A stretch of 64,000 bases of DNA from Streptomyces sp. NBC_00271 (GTDB lineage: Bacteria; Actinomycetota; Actinomycetes; Streptomycetales; Streptomycetaceae): NCBI RefSeq assembly GCF_036178845.1, contig NZ_CP108070.1, positions 3,038,001 through 3,102,000 of the forward strand, given 5' to 3'. The position numbers and the translations under genes were made by a program. Numbering within the stretch: position 1 is the stretch's first letter; each line of letters begins with the position of its first letter. The notes under the pieces were generated by a model that was given only the letters and a program-made list of their open reading frames with translations, searched no databases and was not told the DNA's origin. Below are positions 37,480-46,205 of this stretch, piece by piece.

Positions 37480-37897
37480 GCATCACCGCTTCGAGGAGGG
37501 AACGGTCGGGGAGCGCCGAGCGAACGATCGGGGCGCGTGCCTGTACCAGTTCTGCCGCCAGCAGCTCGGTGAGCAGGACGGTCACCACGCTGAACGGCAG
37601 ATTGAGATAGGCCGAGAGCTCGGCCACGGACAGCGGGGTCTGGCAGAGCCGGAGCAGCACCGACTGCTCCGGCTGGGTGGTGGGTGTCGGCGCGTCGGCG
37701 CGCGCCACGATCAAGGTGACCAGGTCCAGATCGGCCCGCTCGCCCGCCTCGCCCCCACCGGTGAGCAGATACAGGCGCCCGGGATTCTTGGGGTCCTCTT
37801 CCTCACCGTCTTCCTCACCCTCTTGGGGAGGCCGCTCCCGGGGAGGCTCGGTGAACTCTTCCTTGGGGTATCGCCGTCGGCGTTGCGGAGGAGTCAT
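37460..37897 (-). CDS. cvnC9: conservon DUF742 protein (CvnC9/RarC)
   Basis: 145 residues: about 35 charged Arg/Glu/Pro-rich residues, then a DUF742 domain starting at GRLYLLTGGG and containing LLRLCQTPLSVAELSAYLNL and VVTVLLTELLAAELV, a winged-helix-like fold. It ends in LLEAVMHGLQKL as do other CvnC proteins. The start overlaps the roadblock gene by 4 bp and its end overlaps the GTPase gene by 20 bp. DUF742 proteins are thought to bridge the roadblock protein and the GTPase. Confidence 0.9.
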   Translation of the reverse strand: MTPPQRRRRYPKEEFTEPPRERPPQEGEEDGEEEDPKNPGRLYLLTGGGEAGERADLDLVTLIVARADAPTPTTQPEQSVLLRLCQTPLSVAELSAYLNLPFSVVTVLLTELLAAELVQARAPIVRSALPDRSLLEAVMHGLQKL

Positions 37898-38301
37898 ACG
37901 GTCTGCCCGTTGCGCCTCGGCGGACTGGTCAGATGGGCGCCGATCCGGGCGACGAGGTCGCTCATGCGGTTGCTCATGAGGCCGGGCTCCGCGATCTGGT
38001 TGGCGAGGACCGCGAGATAGGCGTTGGCCCCGGCGGACATCAGATAGAAGTAGCCTCCGTCGATCTCGATGAGGACCATCTTCATCGTGCCGTCGCTGCT
38101 GGGAACCTCGCTCGCGACCGCCGCGGCCAGGCTCTGCAGGCCCGCGCAGGCCGCGGCGACGCGGTCGGCGGCGTCCGGGTTGCCGCCGTAGCGTGCGATG
38201 CGCAGTCCGTCGGCGGAGAGCACCACGATCTGCTGGATGCCGGGTACGCCGTCAGCGAGATCCCTGAGCATCCAGTCGAAGTTGTCCCGCTGATGGATCA
38301 C
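37894..38301 (-). CDS. cvnB9: conservon Roadblock/LC7 protein (CvnB9/RarB)
   Basis: 135 residues comprising one Roadblock/LC7 domain: FDWMLRDLADGVPGIQQIVV, then SADGLRIARYGG and YFYLMSAGANAYLAVLA. Such proteins regulate small GTPases, acting like MglB toward MglA. It overlaps the kinase-like gene and the DUF742 gene by 4 bp each, so the four products are translationally coupled. Confidence 0.92.
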   Translation of the reverse strand: MIHQRDNFDWMLRDLADGVPGIQQIVVLSADGLRIARYGGNPDAADRVAAACAGLQSLAAAVASEVPSSDGTMKMVLIEIDGGYFYLMSAGANAYLAVLANQIAEPGLMSNRMSDLVARIGAHLTSPPRRNGQTV

Positions 38302-39920
38302 TTGAGGTCCCCCTCGTCGTCGGCCTCCGCGGCCGCCTGGTTCTTCCTGGTGGACGCGTTGGGGTCCGGGTCACGCTTGAGGCCCTCCCAGAAGGCCTCG
38401 ACCCAATGCCCCGGTGGCTTCTCCTTCTCCTTCTCCTTCTTCTCCTGCTCCTGCTTCGGGGCGGCGGGCGCGGTGCCCCAGGAAGGCGCCGCGGAAGCGG
38501 CCGCGGCCGCCGCCTCCTCCTCGGCGGCGATCCGGGCGGCCTCGGCGTACCGCTCCCTGAGCGGGATCTTGACCCGGCTGCGCCGCTGCGGCAGGCCGTT
38601 GGGCGTCCACTCGGTGACCAGGGGGGCGTCGTCGTCCCTGTACCCGTCGTCCTGCTCGGGGAGGCGGGGTCCGGTGGTCGGGCGGCGCTTCTTCGGCTTG
38701 CGGTCGGGCCCCTCGACCCCGTCGGTGTCCATGGTCGCGGTGGAGTTCGCGCCGATGCCGTGGGCGAGGGAGGCTGCGGGGTCCTTGGTGAGCATGTTGC
38801 TCGGCACCACGACGACCGCGCGGACACCGCCGTACGCGGACTGCCGGAGCGCGATCGCCATGTCGTACATGTTCGAGAGCCGGCCGACGACGGAGATGCC
38901 GAGCCGGGGGGCCTCGCCGAGAACCTGGAGGTCGGTGCCGGCCGCGGCCTGCCGGAGCAGTTCCTCCATCTTGCCGCGGGCCTCGTCGCTGAAGCTGACG
39001 CCGGAGTCCTCGATCTCGATGGCGACACCGGTCTGCACCTTGAGGGCGGTCAGGTGCACCTTGCTGTTCGGCGGCGAATAGCGCGTCGCGTTGTCGAGGA
39101 GTTCGGCGACCGCGTGGATGACCGGTTCGACGTGGATGCCGTTGACGTTGACGTCGGCGATCGAGTGCAGCTCGATGCGCCGGTACTCGAGGATCCGGGA
39201 CATCGCGCCGCGCATCACGCTGAACAACGGCACGGGCTTGGGCCAGTTGCGGCCCGGGCGGCCGCCGCCGAGCACCGCGATGGAGTCGGCGAGGCGGCCG
39301 ATCAGCGCGGTGCCGTGGTCGATGCGCAGCAGGTCGTCGAAGACCTCGGGGTTGCGCCCGTGGTCCTCCTCCATCTCGCGGAGTTCCTTGTTCTGCTGGT
39401 GGACGATCGCCTGCACGCGGCGGGCGATGTTGACGAAGGAACGGTGCGAGGAGTCGAGCAGCAGCTTCTCGGTGTCCAACAACTGGAGGAAGGTGCTCAG
39501 CAGGTCCCGTTCCACCTCGGAGATCTGCGGCAGGCTGGGGTCGTCGACGCCGAAGCGGAGCGCCACAGAGTCGGGGTTCATGCCGCGGTTCATGCGCCGG
39601 ATCGCGGCGGGCAGGACTTCGTGGTGGAAACGCACGATGTCCTGATCGTGGGCGGCGATGCGTTGTTCCAGGTACGCGGTACGGCGGGCCAGTTCGGCGC
39701 GCACGGCACGGATGACGCGGCCACGGCGTACGGCTTCGGCGGCGACCGCGATCACCAGCAGCGTCGCGATGCCGCCGCACCAGCCGACGGCGGCCCGGGC
39801 CGGGCCCGTCACCAAGGCGACGGCGGCCCCGGTCACCGCGGCCATCAGTATGGCCGGCAGCAACAGCACGCGCGCGTAGGGAAGTTCACGGCCACCGGGA
39901 GGCGATTGAACACTCACCAT
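38298..39920 (-). CDS. cvnA9: conservon sensor-kinase-like membrane protein (CvnA9/RarA)
   Basis: The ATG at 39920 (AGAGGG 5 nt upstream) gives 540 residues. Two adjacent membrane helices (about 18-65) are followed by a coiled-coil linker, a DHp-like helix pair (about 165-235; DHGTALIGRLADSIAVLGG) and an HATPase_c domain (about 255-380) with AVAELLDNATRYSPP as N-box. The C-terminal tail of about 150 residues is charged and low-complexity, including KKEKEKEKPP. It is the receptor component of the conservon. No classical response regulator is present; the partners are the overlapping CvnB-D proteins. Confidence 0.9.
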   Translation of the reverse strand: MVSVQSPPGGRELPYARVLLLPAILMAAVTGAAVALVTGPARAAVGWCGGIATLLVIAVAAEAVRRGRVIRAVRAELARRTAYLEQRIAAHDQDIVRFHHEVLPAAIRRMNRGMNPDSVALRFGVDDPSLPQISEVERDLLSTFLQLLDTEKLLLDSSHRSFVNIARRVQAIVHQQNKELREMEEDHGRNPEVFDDLLRIDHGTALIGRLADSIAVLGGGRPGRNWPKPVPLFSVMRGAMSRILEYRRIELHSIADVNVNGIHVEPVIHAVAELLDNATRYSPPNSKVHLTALKVQTGVAIEIEDSGVSFSDEARGKMEELLRQAAAGTDLQVLGEAPRLGISVVGRLSNMYDMAIALRQSAYGGVRAVVVVPSNMLTKDPAASLAHGIGANSTATMDTDGVEGPDRKPKKRRPTTGPRLPEQDDGYRDDDAPLVTEWTPNGLPQRRSRVKIPLRERYAEAARIAAEEEAAAAAASAAPSWGTAPAAPKQEQEKKEKEKEKPPGHWVEAFWEGLKRDPDPNASTRKNQAAAEADDEGDLK

Positions 39921-40186
39921 GTATGCCCTCTGAGACAGATCGGCTGGGGTAGGGGGGAGTTCGTGGGGAAACTGCGTGGTCAAACCGAATCTTCGGAACT
40001 TTTGGGAACAAGCGCACGATTACATCTCAACTCGGCGCGCTGCGGGCGAGCTTAGTCCGACCGGATCATCGCCGTGTCATATTCAGCAACCGCCTGAAAT
40101 CGCCCGCACGACAGGAGTACTCTCGCCCATTTACACGCTCAGGCTTCGTTCGCACACGGTGAGTAGCGGCGTACGGGCATGCGAAA

Positions 40187-40207
40187 ACCGCGCCTCCACA
40201 GCGCGGT
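40187..40207 (-). terminator. intrinsic terminator of tetR
   Basis: ACCGCGC and GCGCGGT form a 7-bp stem with a 7-nt loop only 3 bp after the tetR stop. On the minus strand the stem ends in a short T run. Confidence 0.75.
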
Positions 40208-40210
40208 ACG

Positions 40211-40837
40211 TCAGATTCCGGCGATCCGCAGCGCCGCGTCGGCGGTTGCTTCGGCGAAGGCGGACACGGGCCGCTCGGGGTCGGACCGGTGCACGAGGAT
40301 CACCCCTTCGATGAGACCGAACAGCAGATCCGTCCGCAGGTCGAGTTCACTCTTGACGAGCACGCCACCCGCCGTGGTCGCGGCCAGCAACTGCCGGTAG
40401 GTGTCCTTCAACTCGGCCCGTACGGCATGGAAGCCGGCGAAGCGCTCGGCGCGCACCTCGGGCAGCAGATACAGCCCGCCCAGGTTGTGCGGGCCTCCGC
40501 AGAGCAGCTCCACGTCGGTGCGGCACAACTCCCACAGCCGGTTCTCGGGCGGGGTCGCGTCGTCGGCGAGGAGCTCCCGGGCGAAGGCGAGCGAGGGTGT
40601 GACGGTCGACTCCAGGAGCTCGGCGAGCAGCTCCTCCTTGCCGGAGACGTAGTGGTACATCGACGCCTGGCGCATCCCGGCCCGCTCGGCGACGGCGCGG
40701 GTGGTCGTCGCGGCGTACCCGCGCGTCGTGAACAACTCGGCGGCGGCGTCGAGTAGTTCGTCCCGCGGCGACAGCCCGCTGTCCGGCCGCTGCGCAGCCC
40801 GGGGCCGCCCGACCCGTCGCCCACCACCACTTCCCAT
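40211..40837 (-). CDS. TetR-family transcriptional regulator, candidate repressor of the carboxylase regulon
   Basis: ATG 40837 with GAGGA 8 nt upstream gives 208 residues. The TetR helix-turn-helix spans about 25-70: LLDAAAELFTTRGYAATTTR, then MRQASMYHYVSGKEELLAEL. The remaining helical domain binds an unknown ligand. It is transcribed away from the carboxylase operon. A 22-bp perfect palindrome of TetR-operator size lies before that operon and again before the APC permease, making this protein the obvious candidate binder. I see no copy close to its own promoter. Confidence 0.88.
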   Translation of the reverse strand: MGSGGGRRVGRPRAAQRPDSGLSPRDELLDAAAELFTTRGYAATTTRAVAERAGMRQASMYHYVSGKEELLAELLESTVTPSLAFARELLADDATPPENRLWELCRTDVELLCGGPHNLGGLYLLPEVRAERFAGFHAVRAELKDTYRQLLAATTAGGVLVKSELDLRTDLLFGLIEGVILVHRSDPERPVSAFAEATADAALRIAGI

Positions 40838-40895
40838 GCGTTCGATCCTCGCACACGGGACCACCCCCGAGCGGGACAAGGAACGGCGCCCCGCC

Positions 40896-41010
40896 CACCA
40901 GGGGCGCGGGGAACTGCGCGCCCAGCCCCACACAACCCGCCCCTCCAAACCCACAACGCCCCCACCCACCAGGGGCGCGAGGAACTGCGCGCCCAGCCAC
41001 ACCCAACCCG
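40896..41010. repeat. two copies of the dispersed GGGGCGCGGGGAACTGCGCG element
   Basis: Copies at about 40896-40940 and 40966-41010 share CCACCAGGGGCGCGNGGAAC and CTGCGCGCCCAGCC followed by CAACCCGC. A third relative lies near 14943. They fill the 331-bp gap between tetR and the carboxylase operon; two further AACCCGCGGAGCG repeats follow (41019-41055). I see no gene in this gap. Confidence 0.85.
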
Positions 41011-41122
41011 CACCCTCGAACCCGCGGAGCGCCCCGTACCGCCAAACCCGCGGAGCGTCCGGTGAGGGGTCGGTAACCGTCCGGCAACACTCGGGACACG
41101 GCTCCGACCCTCCCCACCCCTA

Positions 41123-41144
41123 ATTTCTGTCGAGCGACAGAAAT
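41123..41144. promoter_or_regulatory. 22-bp perfect palindromic operator of the carboxylase operon
   Basis: ATTTCTGTCG (41123-41132) and CGACAGAAAT (41135-41144) are exact inverted repeats around AG. The site ends 24 bp upstream of the first gene. It is the size expected for a TetR dimer, and a near copy precedes the permease at 32717. Confidence 0.85.
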
Positions 41145-41168
41145 CACCCAGGAGCCGGAGGACTCGCG

Positions 41169-41993
41169 ATGGCGACAGCGACCACTTACGGAGCCCGTGC
41201 CCACGCCCGGGCACAAGAGGGCTCCCGCACGGAGGCCATGCCCGTCGTACCGGCGAGCGCCTGGCCCGAGCCCCCCTGCGAGGCGGGCCACCTGGTGTGG
41301 GCGGAGACGGTGGCGGCCGGCAACTACACGCACAAGGTGCTGGCCCGCGGCACGGAACTCAGGCTCACCGACCTCGGGGGCGACGCCTGCGCACACCTGC
41401 TCCTGTACGCCGCCGATCGCCCCTGGGAACGCCTGAACGTGGCGGACACGGTCAAGGTCCAGTGGAACGCCTACCTCGGCGAGGGGCAGCTGCTCCTCTC
41501 CGACCAGGGCCGCGTCCTCGCCTCCCTGGTCGCCGACACCTCGGGCCGCCACGACACGCTCTGCGGCACCTCCACCCTCGTACGCAACACCCAGCGCTAC
41601 GGCGACGGAACCCCGCAGTCCGCCTCCCCCGCCGGCCGCGAACTGTTCAAGCTGGCCGCCGCCAAGAACGGCCTCGAACCCCGCGACCTGCCGCCCTCGC
41701 TCTCCTTCTTCCAGGGCGTGGAGGTCCGTGACGACGGCTCGCTGGACTTCACCGGTTCGGCGGGCCCCGGCGGCAGCGTGACGCTCCGCGCCGAACAGGA
41801 CGTGACCGTGCTGATCGCGAACGTGCCGCACCCCGCCGACCCCCGTACGGAGTACGTCAGCACTCCCCTGGAGGTCCTCGCCTGGCGCGCGGCCGCGACC
41901 GCGCCCGGCGACCCGCTGTGGGAGGCCACGCCCGAGGGCCGCCGCGCCTTCCTGAACACCGCCGAGTTCCTTGCCGCGAGGGGGATCGCATGA
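41169..41993 (+). CDS. DUF1989 urea carboxylase-associated protein, carboxyguanidine deiminase subunit candidate
   Basis: 274 residues from ATG 41169 with GGAGGA 7 nt upstream. DUF1989 blocks are clear: LRLTDLGGDACAHLLLYAAD, VQWNAYLGEGQLLLSDQGRV, DTSGRHDTLCGTST and SFFQGVEV. The first gene of the operon, it overlaps its paralogue by ATGA. DUF1989 pairs next to urea-carboxylase-like enzymes have been identified as CgdA/CgdB, which hydrolyse carboxyguanidine to allophanate. The call follows from that literature and gene order; which subunit this is I cannot say. Confidence 0.85.
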   Translation: MATATTYGARAHARAQEGSRTEAMPVVPASAWPEPPCEAGHLVWAETVAAGNYTHKVLARGTELRLTDLGGDACAHLLLYAADRPWERLNVADTVKVQWNAYLGEGQLLLSDQGRVLASLVADTSGRHDTLCGTSTLVRNTQRYGDGTPQSASPAGRELFKLAAAKNGLEPRDLPPSLSFFQGVEVRDDGSLDFTGSAGPGGSVTLRAEQDVTVLIANVPHPADPRTEYVSTPLEVLAWRAAATAPGDPLWEATPEGRRAFLNTAEFLAARGIA

Positions 41994-42595
41994 AGACCGT
42001 GGTTCCGGCCCGGGCCGCCTGGTCCGCCGTCGTCCGCACCGCACAGACGCTCACCGTCACCGACCTGCACGGCAACCAGGCCGTCGACTTCCTGGTGTAC
42101 GACGCCCACGACACGGCCGTCCGCTACAGCGCGCCCGACACGATCCACGCGCAGGGCAACCTCTTCCTCACCACCGGCAGCGTGCTGATGTCCAATGAGC
42201 ACACCCCGCTGATGACCGTGGTCGCGGACGAGGTCGGCCGGCACGACACGGTCGGCGGCGCCTGCTCCAAGGAGTCGAACACCCTGCGGTACGGCCACCA
42301 CACCTGGTCCCAGCACGCCTGCGTGGACAACTTCCTCGCGGAGGGCGCCAAGTACGGCCTCGGTAAACGCGATCTCGTCTCGAACATCAACTGGTACATG
42401 AACGTGCCGGTCGAGAAGGACGGCACCCTCGGCATCGTCGACGGCATCTCGGCCCCGGGGCTCACGCTGACCCTGCGCGCCGAGTGCGACGTCCTCGTGC
42501 TGGTCTCCAACTGCCCCCAGATCAACAATCCCTGCAACGGCTTCGAGCCGACCGCGGTGGAGATGACCATCGAGGCGAGCGGGGCGACGGGATGA
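41990..42595 (+). CDS. DUF1989 urea carboxylase-associated protein, second subunit
   Basis: 201 residues from ATG 41990, overlapping the previous stop. LTVTDLHGNQAVDFLVYDAH, NLFLTTGSVLMSNEHTPLMT, DEVGRHDTVGGAC and CVDNFLAEGAKYGLGKRDLV are the DUF1989 motifs, with SNINWYMNVPVEKDGTL characteristic of the second paralogue. Conserved Cys and His residues in DTVGGACSKESN could bind the metal or form the active site. It would act with the first DUF1989 protein between the carboxylase and allophanate hydrolase. Its stop overlaps the carboxylase start. Confidence 0.87.
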   Translation: MKTVVPARAAWSAVVRTAQTLTVTDLHGNQAVDFLVYDAHDTAVRYSAPDTIHAQGNLFLTTGSVLMSNEHTPLMTVVADEVGRHDTVGGACSKESNTLRYGHHTWSQHACVDNFLAEGAKYGLGKRDLVSNINWYMNVPVEKDGTLGIVDGISAPGLTLTLRAECDVLVLVSNCPQINNPCNGFEPTAVEMTIEASGATG

Positions 42596-45500
42596 CCTTC
42601 GACACCCTGCTGATCGCCAACCGCGGCGAGATCGCGGTACGGATCATCCGCACGGCCCGCGAACTCGGCCTGCGCACGGTCGCCGTGTACTCCGACGCCG
42701 ACCGTGGCACACCCCACGTCCGGCTCGCCGACGAGGCGGTACGGCTGGGGCCCGCGCCCGCGAAGGAGTCGTATCTCGACGCCGACCTCGTCCTGAAGGC
42801 GGCCAAGGACACCGGGGCCGGGGCGATCCACCCCGGGTACGGCTTCCTGTCCGAGGACGCGGCCTTCGCGCGGCGCTGCGAGGACGCCGGGATCGTGTTC
42901 GTGGGTCCGACGCCGGAGCAGCTCGAGCTGTTCGGGGCGAAGCACACGGCGCGGGCGGCGGCGGAGGCGGCCGGGGTGCCGTTGGCGCCGGGCACGGGAC
43001 TTCTCCCCGGTCTCACCGAGGCTCTGGAGGCGGCTACCCGCATCGGCTATCCCGTCATGCTGAAGGCCACCGGCGGGGGCGGCGGCATCGGTATGTCGGC
43101 ATGCCGCTCCGCCGATGAACTGACCGAGGCGTGGGAGCGGGTACAGCGCGTCGCCGCCGCCTCCTTCTCCTCCGCCGGGGTCTTCCTGGAGCGGCTGGTG
43201 GAGCACGCCCGCCATGTCGAGGTACAGGTCTTCGGTGACGGCCGGGGCCGGGTCGTCACCTTCGGCGACCGGGACTGCTCGCTCCAGCGTCGCAACCAGA
43301 AGGTGCTGGAGGAGGCCCCGGCACCGGGCCTGCCGCCCTCCGTCCGCGCCCGACTCGCCTCTGCCGCACGAGACTTGTGTGCCGCTGTCGGATACCGCTC
43401 GGCCGGAACCGTCGAGTTCGTCTACGACGCCGCCCGCGAGGAGGCCTACTTCCTGGAGGTCAACACCCGCCTCCAGGTGGAGCATCCGGTCACCGAGGAG
43501 ATCTACGGCGTCGACCTCGTCGCGTGGATGCTGCGGCTCGCGCGCGGGGAGTCGGAGGTCGTACGCGATCCGGGGGCGCCGCGCGGTCACGCCGTCGAGG
43601 CCCGGGTGTACGCCGAGGACCCCTCGCGCGACCACCGGCCGAGCGCGGGCCTGCTGACGCGGGTCGAGTTCCCCGGCGGCGTCCGCGTCGACGGCTGGGT
43701 GGAGACGGGCACCGAGGTGACCACGTCGTACGACCCGATGCTCGCGAAGGTCATCGCGTACGGCCCGGACCGGGCGCACGCGCTGGAACGCCTCGACGAG
43801 GCGCTGGCCAGGACCCGGGTGGACGGTATCGAGACGAACCTGGGGCTGGTGCGGGCCGCGCTCGCCGAACCGTCCTTCCGGCGGGCGACGCACTCGACGG
43901 CGACGCTGGCCGACGTCAGCGATCCCACGCAGCGCATCGAGGTCGTCTCCGGCGGGACCCTCACCACGGTCCAGGACTGGCCGGGCCGCACCGGCTACTG
44001 GCAGGTGGGCGTGCCCCCGTGCGGTCCGATGGACGACCTCTCCTTCCGGCTCGGCAACCGCGCCCTCGGCAACCACGAGGGGGCGCCCGGTCTGGAGTGC
44101 ACCCTCCAGGGGCCGACGCTGCGCTTCACCCATGCCACGACGGTGTGCGTCACGGGCGCACCGGCGCGGGTCACCGTGGACGGTGCGACGGTCGCGCAGT
44201 GGGAGCCGGTGACGGTACCGGCGGGGGCCCTGCTGGAGGTCGGCTCGCCCACCGAACACGGCCTGCGCACCTACGTGCTCTTCGCGGGCGGGGGCCTGGA
44301 CGTACCGGCGTTCCTCGGCAGCGCGTCCACGTTCACGCTGGGCCGGTTCGGCGGGCACGGAGGCCGCGCCCTGCGCACGGGCGACGTGCTGCACGGCGGC
44401 TCGGCGACGGATCACGGGGCGCCGGTACCGGTCGGCAACCGCCCCGGGTTCTCCTCCACCTGGCGGGTCGGCGCGCTCGAAGGCCCGCACGCCGCACCGG
44501 AGTTCTTCACCGAGGACGACATCCACGACTTCTACGCCGCCGACTGGAAGGTCCACTTCAACTCGGCGCGCACGGGCGTACGGCTGGTCGGCCCCAAGCC
44601 CCGCTGGGCGCGCACGGACGGCGGTGAGGCGGGCCTGCACCCGTCCAACATCCATGACACGCCGTACTCCGTGGGCGCCGTCGACTACACCGGCGACATG
44701 CCGGTGCTGCTCGGCCCGGACGGCCCCTCGCTGGGCGGCTTCGTCTGCCCGGCGACGGTCGTCAGCACGGAGCGCTGGAAGCTCGGCCAGTTCCGCCCCG
44801 GTGACACCGTGCGCTTCGCACCGCTGGCCGACGACGGCTCGCGGCGGCCCGCGATCGTGGACGGCGGGGTGCTCGCGCGGGACGGCGACGTGACGTACCG
44901 CCGCAGCGGCGATGACAACCTGCTGGTCGAATTCGGGCCCATGCAACTGGACCTGGCGCTGCGCATGAGGGTCCACGCCCTGATGGAAGCCGTGGCCGAG
45001 GCCGCGCTCGACGGCGTCACGGACCTGACCCCCGGCATCCGCTCCCTGCAGATCCAGACGGACCCCGGCAGGCTTCCGCAACGCGAACTCCTCGCCATGG
45101 TGCGGGAGACGGTCCGCACGCTCCCTCCGAGCGACCAGCTCGTCGTCCCCTCCCGCACGGTGCACCTCCCTCTCTCCTGGGACGACCCCGCGACCCGCGA
45201 GGCGATCGCCCGCTACATGGCGGGCGTCCGCGACGACGCGCCCTGGTGCCCGTGGAACATCGAGTTCATCCGCCGCGTGAACGGCCTGGACTCGGTGGAC
45301 GACGTGTACCGCACGGTGTTCGACGCGGAGTACCTCGTCCTGGGCCTGGGCGACGTCTACCTCGGCGCACCGGTGGCCACCCCGCTGGACCCGCGCCACC
45401 GCCTGGTGACCACCAAGTACAACCCGGCGCGCACCTGGACCGCCGAGAACTCGGTCGGCATCGGCGGCGCCTACCTGTGCGTTTACGGCATGGAGGGCCC

Positions 45501-46107
45501 CGGCGGTTACCAGTTCGTGGGCCGTACGACCCAGGTGTGGTCGGGGTGGCAGCAGCGCGGCGCGTTCGAGCCGGGCTCGCCCTGGCTGCTGCGCTTCTTC
45601 GACCGCATCAAGTGGTACGCCGTCGAGCCCGACGAACTCCTCGACCTGCGCGCCGACATCGTCTCGGGCCGTTTCGTGCCCCGGATCGAGGAGGGCGTCT
45701 TCTCACTCGCCGAGTACGAGGCCTTCCTCGCCACCCACTCCGCTTCCATCGCGGAGTTCCGGGCCGGGCAGGGCGCCGCGTTCTCCGCGGAGCGGGACGC
45801 CTGGGAGGCGGCGGGCGAGTTCGACCGCGCGGACGCCGCGTCCGCGCCCGTGGCGCCTGCGGCCGAGGTGATCGTCCCCTCGGGTGGCCGCCTGATCGAG
45901 GCCGAGTTCGCGGCCTCCGTATGGCAGCTGAACGTCAAGCCGGGCGACCGGGTGACGACAGGCCAGCCCCTGCTGGCGCTGGAGGCGATGAAAATGGAGT
46001 CCAGGGTGCCCGCCCCGATCGACGGAGTGGTCCAACAAGTCCTCACCAAGCCCGGCGCCCAGGTGGAAGCGGGCACAGCACTGGTGGTCCTGGCACCGGT
46101 GAGCTGA
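42592..46107 (+). CDS. biotin-dependent urea/guanidine carboxylase
   Basis: 1171 residues from ATG 42592 (ATGA overlap). Residues 1-450 are a biotin carboxylase: LIANRGEIAVRIIRTARELG, ATGGGGGIGM (ATP-grasp loop), EVNTRLQVEHPVTEE. About 465-790 is a KipA/AHS2-like domain (TVQDWPGRTGYW, CGPMDDLSFRLGNRALG), followed by a KipI/AHS1-like domain (to about 1050). The C-terminal biotinyl domain carries EAMKME with the biotin lysine near 1134. It carboxylates urea to allophanate, or guanidine to carboxyguanidine. The two DUF1989 genes ahead of it favour guanidine, as in described guanidine carboxylase operons. Confidence 0.92.
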   Translation: MTFDTLLIANRGEIAVRIIRTARELGLRTVAVYSDADRGTPHVRLADEAVRLGPAPAKESYLDADLVLKAAKDTGAGAIHPGYGFLSEDAAFARRCEDAGIVFVGPTPEQLELFGAKHTARAAAEAAGVPLAPGTGLLPGLTEALEAATRIGYPVMLKATGGGGGIGMSACRSADELTEAWERVQRVAAASFSSAGVFLERLVEHARHVEVQVFGDGRGRVVTFGDRDCSLQRRNQKVLEEAPAPGLPPSVRARLASAARDLCAAVGYRSAGTVEFVYDAAREEAYFLEVNTRLQVEHPVTEEIYGVDLVAWMLRLARGESEVVRDPGAPRGHAVEARVYAEDPSRDHRPSAGLLTRVEFPGGVRVDGWVETGTEVTTSYDPMLAKVIAYGPDRAHALERLDEALARTRVDGIETNLGLVRAALAEPSFRRATHSTATLADVSDPTQRIEVVSGGTLTTVQDWPGRTGYWQVGVPPCGPMDDLSFRLGNRALGNHEGAPGLECTLQGPTLRFTHATTVCVTGAPARVTVDGATVAQWEPVTVPAGALLEVGSPTEHGLRTYVLFAGGGLDVPAFLGSASTFTLGRFGGHGGRALRTGDVLHGGSATDHGAPVPVGNRPGFSSTWRVGALEGPHAAPEFFTEDDIHDFYAADWKVHFNSARTGVRLVGPKPRWARTDGGEAGLHPSNIHDTPYSVGAVDYTGDMPVLLGPDGPSLGGFVCPATVVSTERWKLGQFRPGDTVRFAPLADDGSRRPAIVDGGVLARDGDVTYRRSGDDNLLVEFGPMQLDLALRMRVHALMEAVAEAALDGVTDLTPGIRSLQIQTDPGRLPQRELLAMVRETVRTLPPSDQLVVPSRTVHLPLSWDDPATREAIARYMAGVRDDAPWCPWNIEFIRRVNGLDSVDDVYRTVFDAEYLVLGLGDVYLGAPVATPLDPRHRLVTTKYNPARTWTAENSVGIGGAYLCVYGMEGPGGYQFVGRTTQVWSGWQQRGAFEPGSPWLLRFFDRIKWYAVEPDELLDLRADIVSGRFVPRIEEGVFSLAEYEAFLATHSASIAEFRAGQGAAFSAERDAWEAAGEFDRADAASAPVAPAAEVIVPSGGRLIEAEFAASVWQLNVKPGDRVTTGQPLLALEAMKMESRVPAPIDGVVQQVLTKPGAQVEAGTALVVLAPVS

Positions 46108-46117
46108 AAACACGCCC

Positions 46118-46170
46118 GTGGCCTGTGGGCAGGCGTTCCGCAAGGGGCGGAACGGGTGGGCACAGGCCAC
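46118..46170 (+). ncRNA. intra-operon two-stem RNA hairpin
   Basis: GTGGCCTGTG pairs with CACAGGCCAC (10 bp). Inside, a symmetrical six-by-six purine-rich internal loop (GGCAGG opposite GGTGGG) leads to a second stem CGTTCCG/CGGAACG closed by CAAGGGG. It fills the spacer between carboxylase and allophanate hydrolase and could act in attenuation, processing or mRNA stability. No match to known guanidine riboswitch classes is evident. Confidence 0.55.
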
Positions 46171-46205
46171 CCACCGGCCGGCAGCCGTAGAACAAGGAGC
46201 AACCC

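Noticed and set aside
40896..41010. CRISPR array
   Set aside because: Only two imperfect copies without regular spacers; matches a known kind of Streptomyces intergenic repeat.
40838..41168. Guanidine-I (ykkC) riboswitch before the DUF1989-carboxylase operon
   Set aside because: The leader is filled by dispersed repeats and the palindromic operator; I could not find the conserved ACGR-type motifs or the paired stems.
42124..45399. Very long open frame antisense to the carboxylase gene
   Set aside because: It mirrors the high-GC third-position bias of the real gene; the composition (runs of Arg, Gly, His, Val) fits no protein family.
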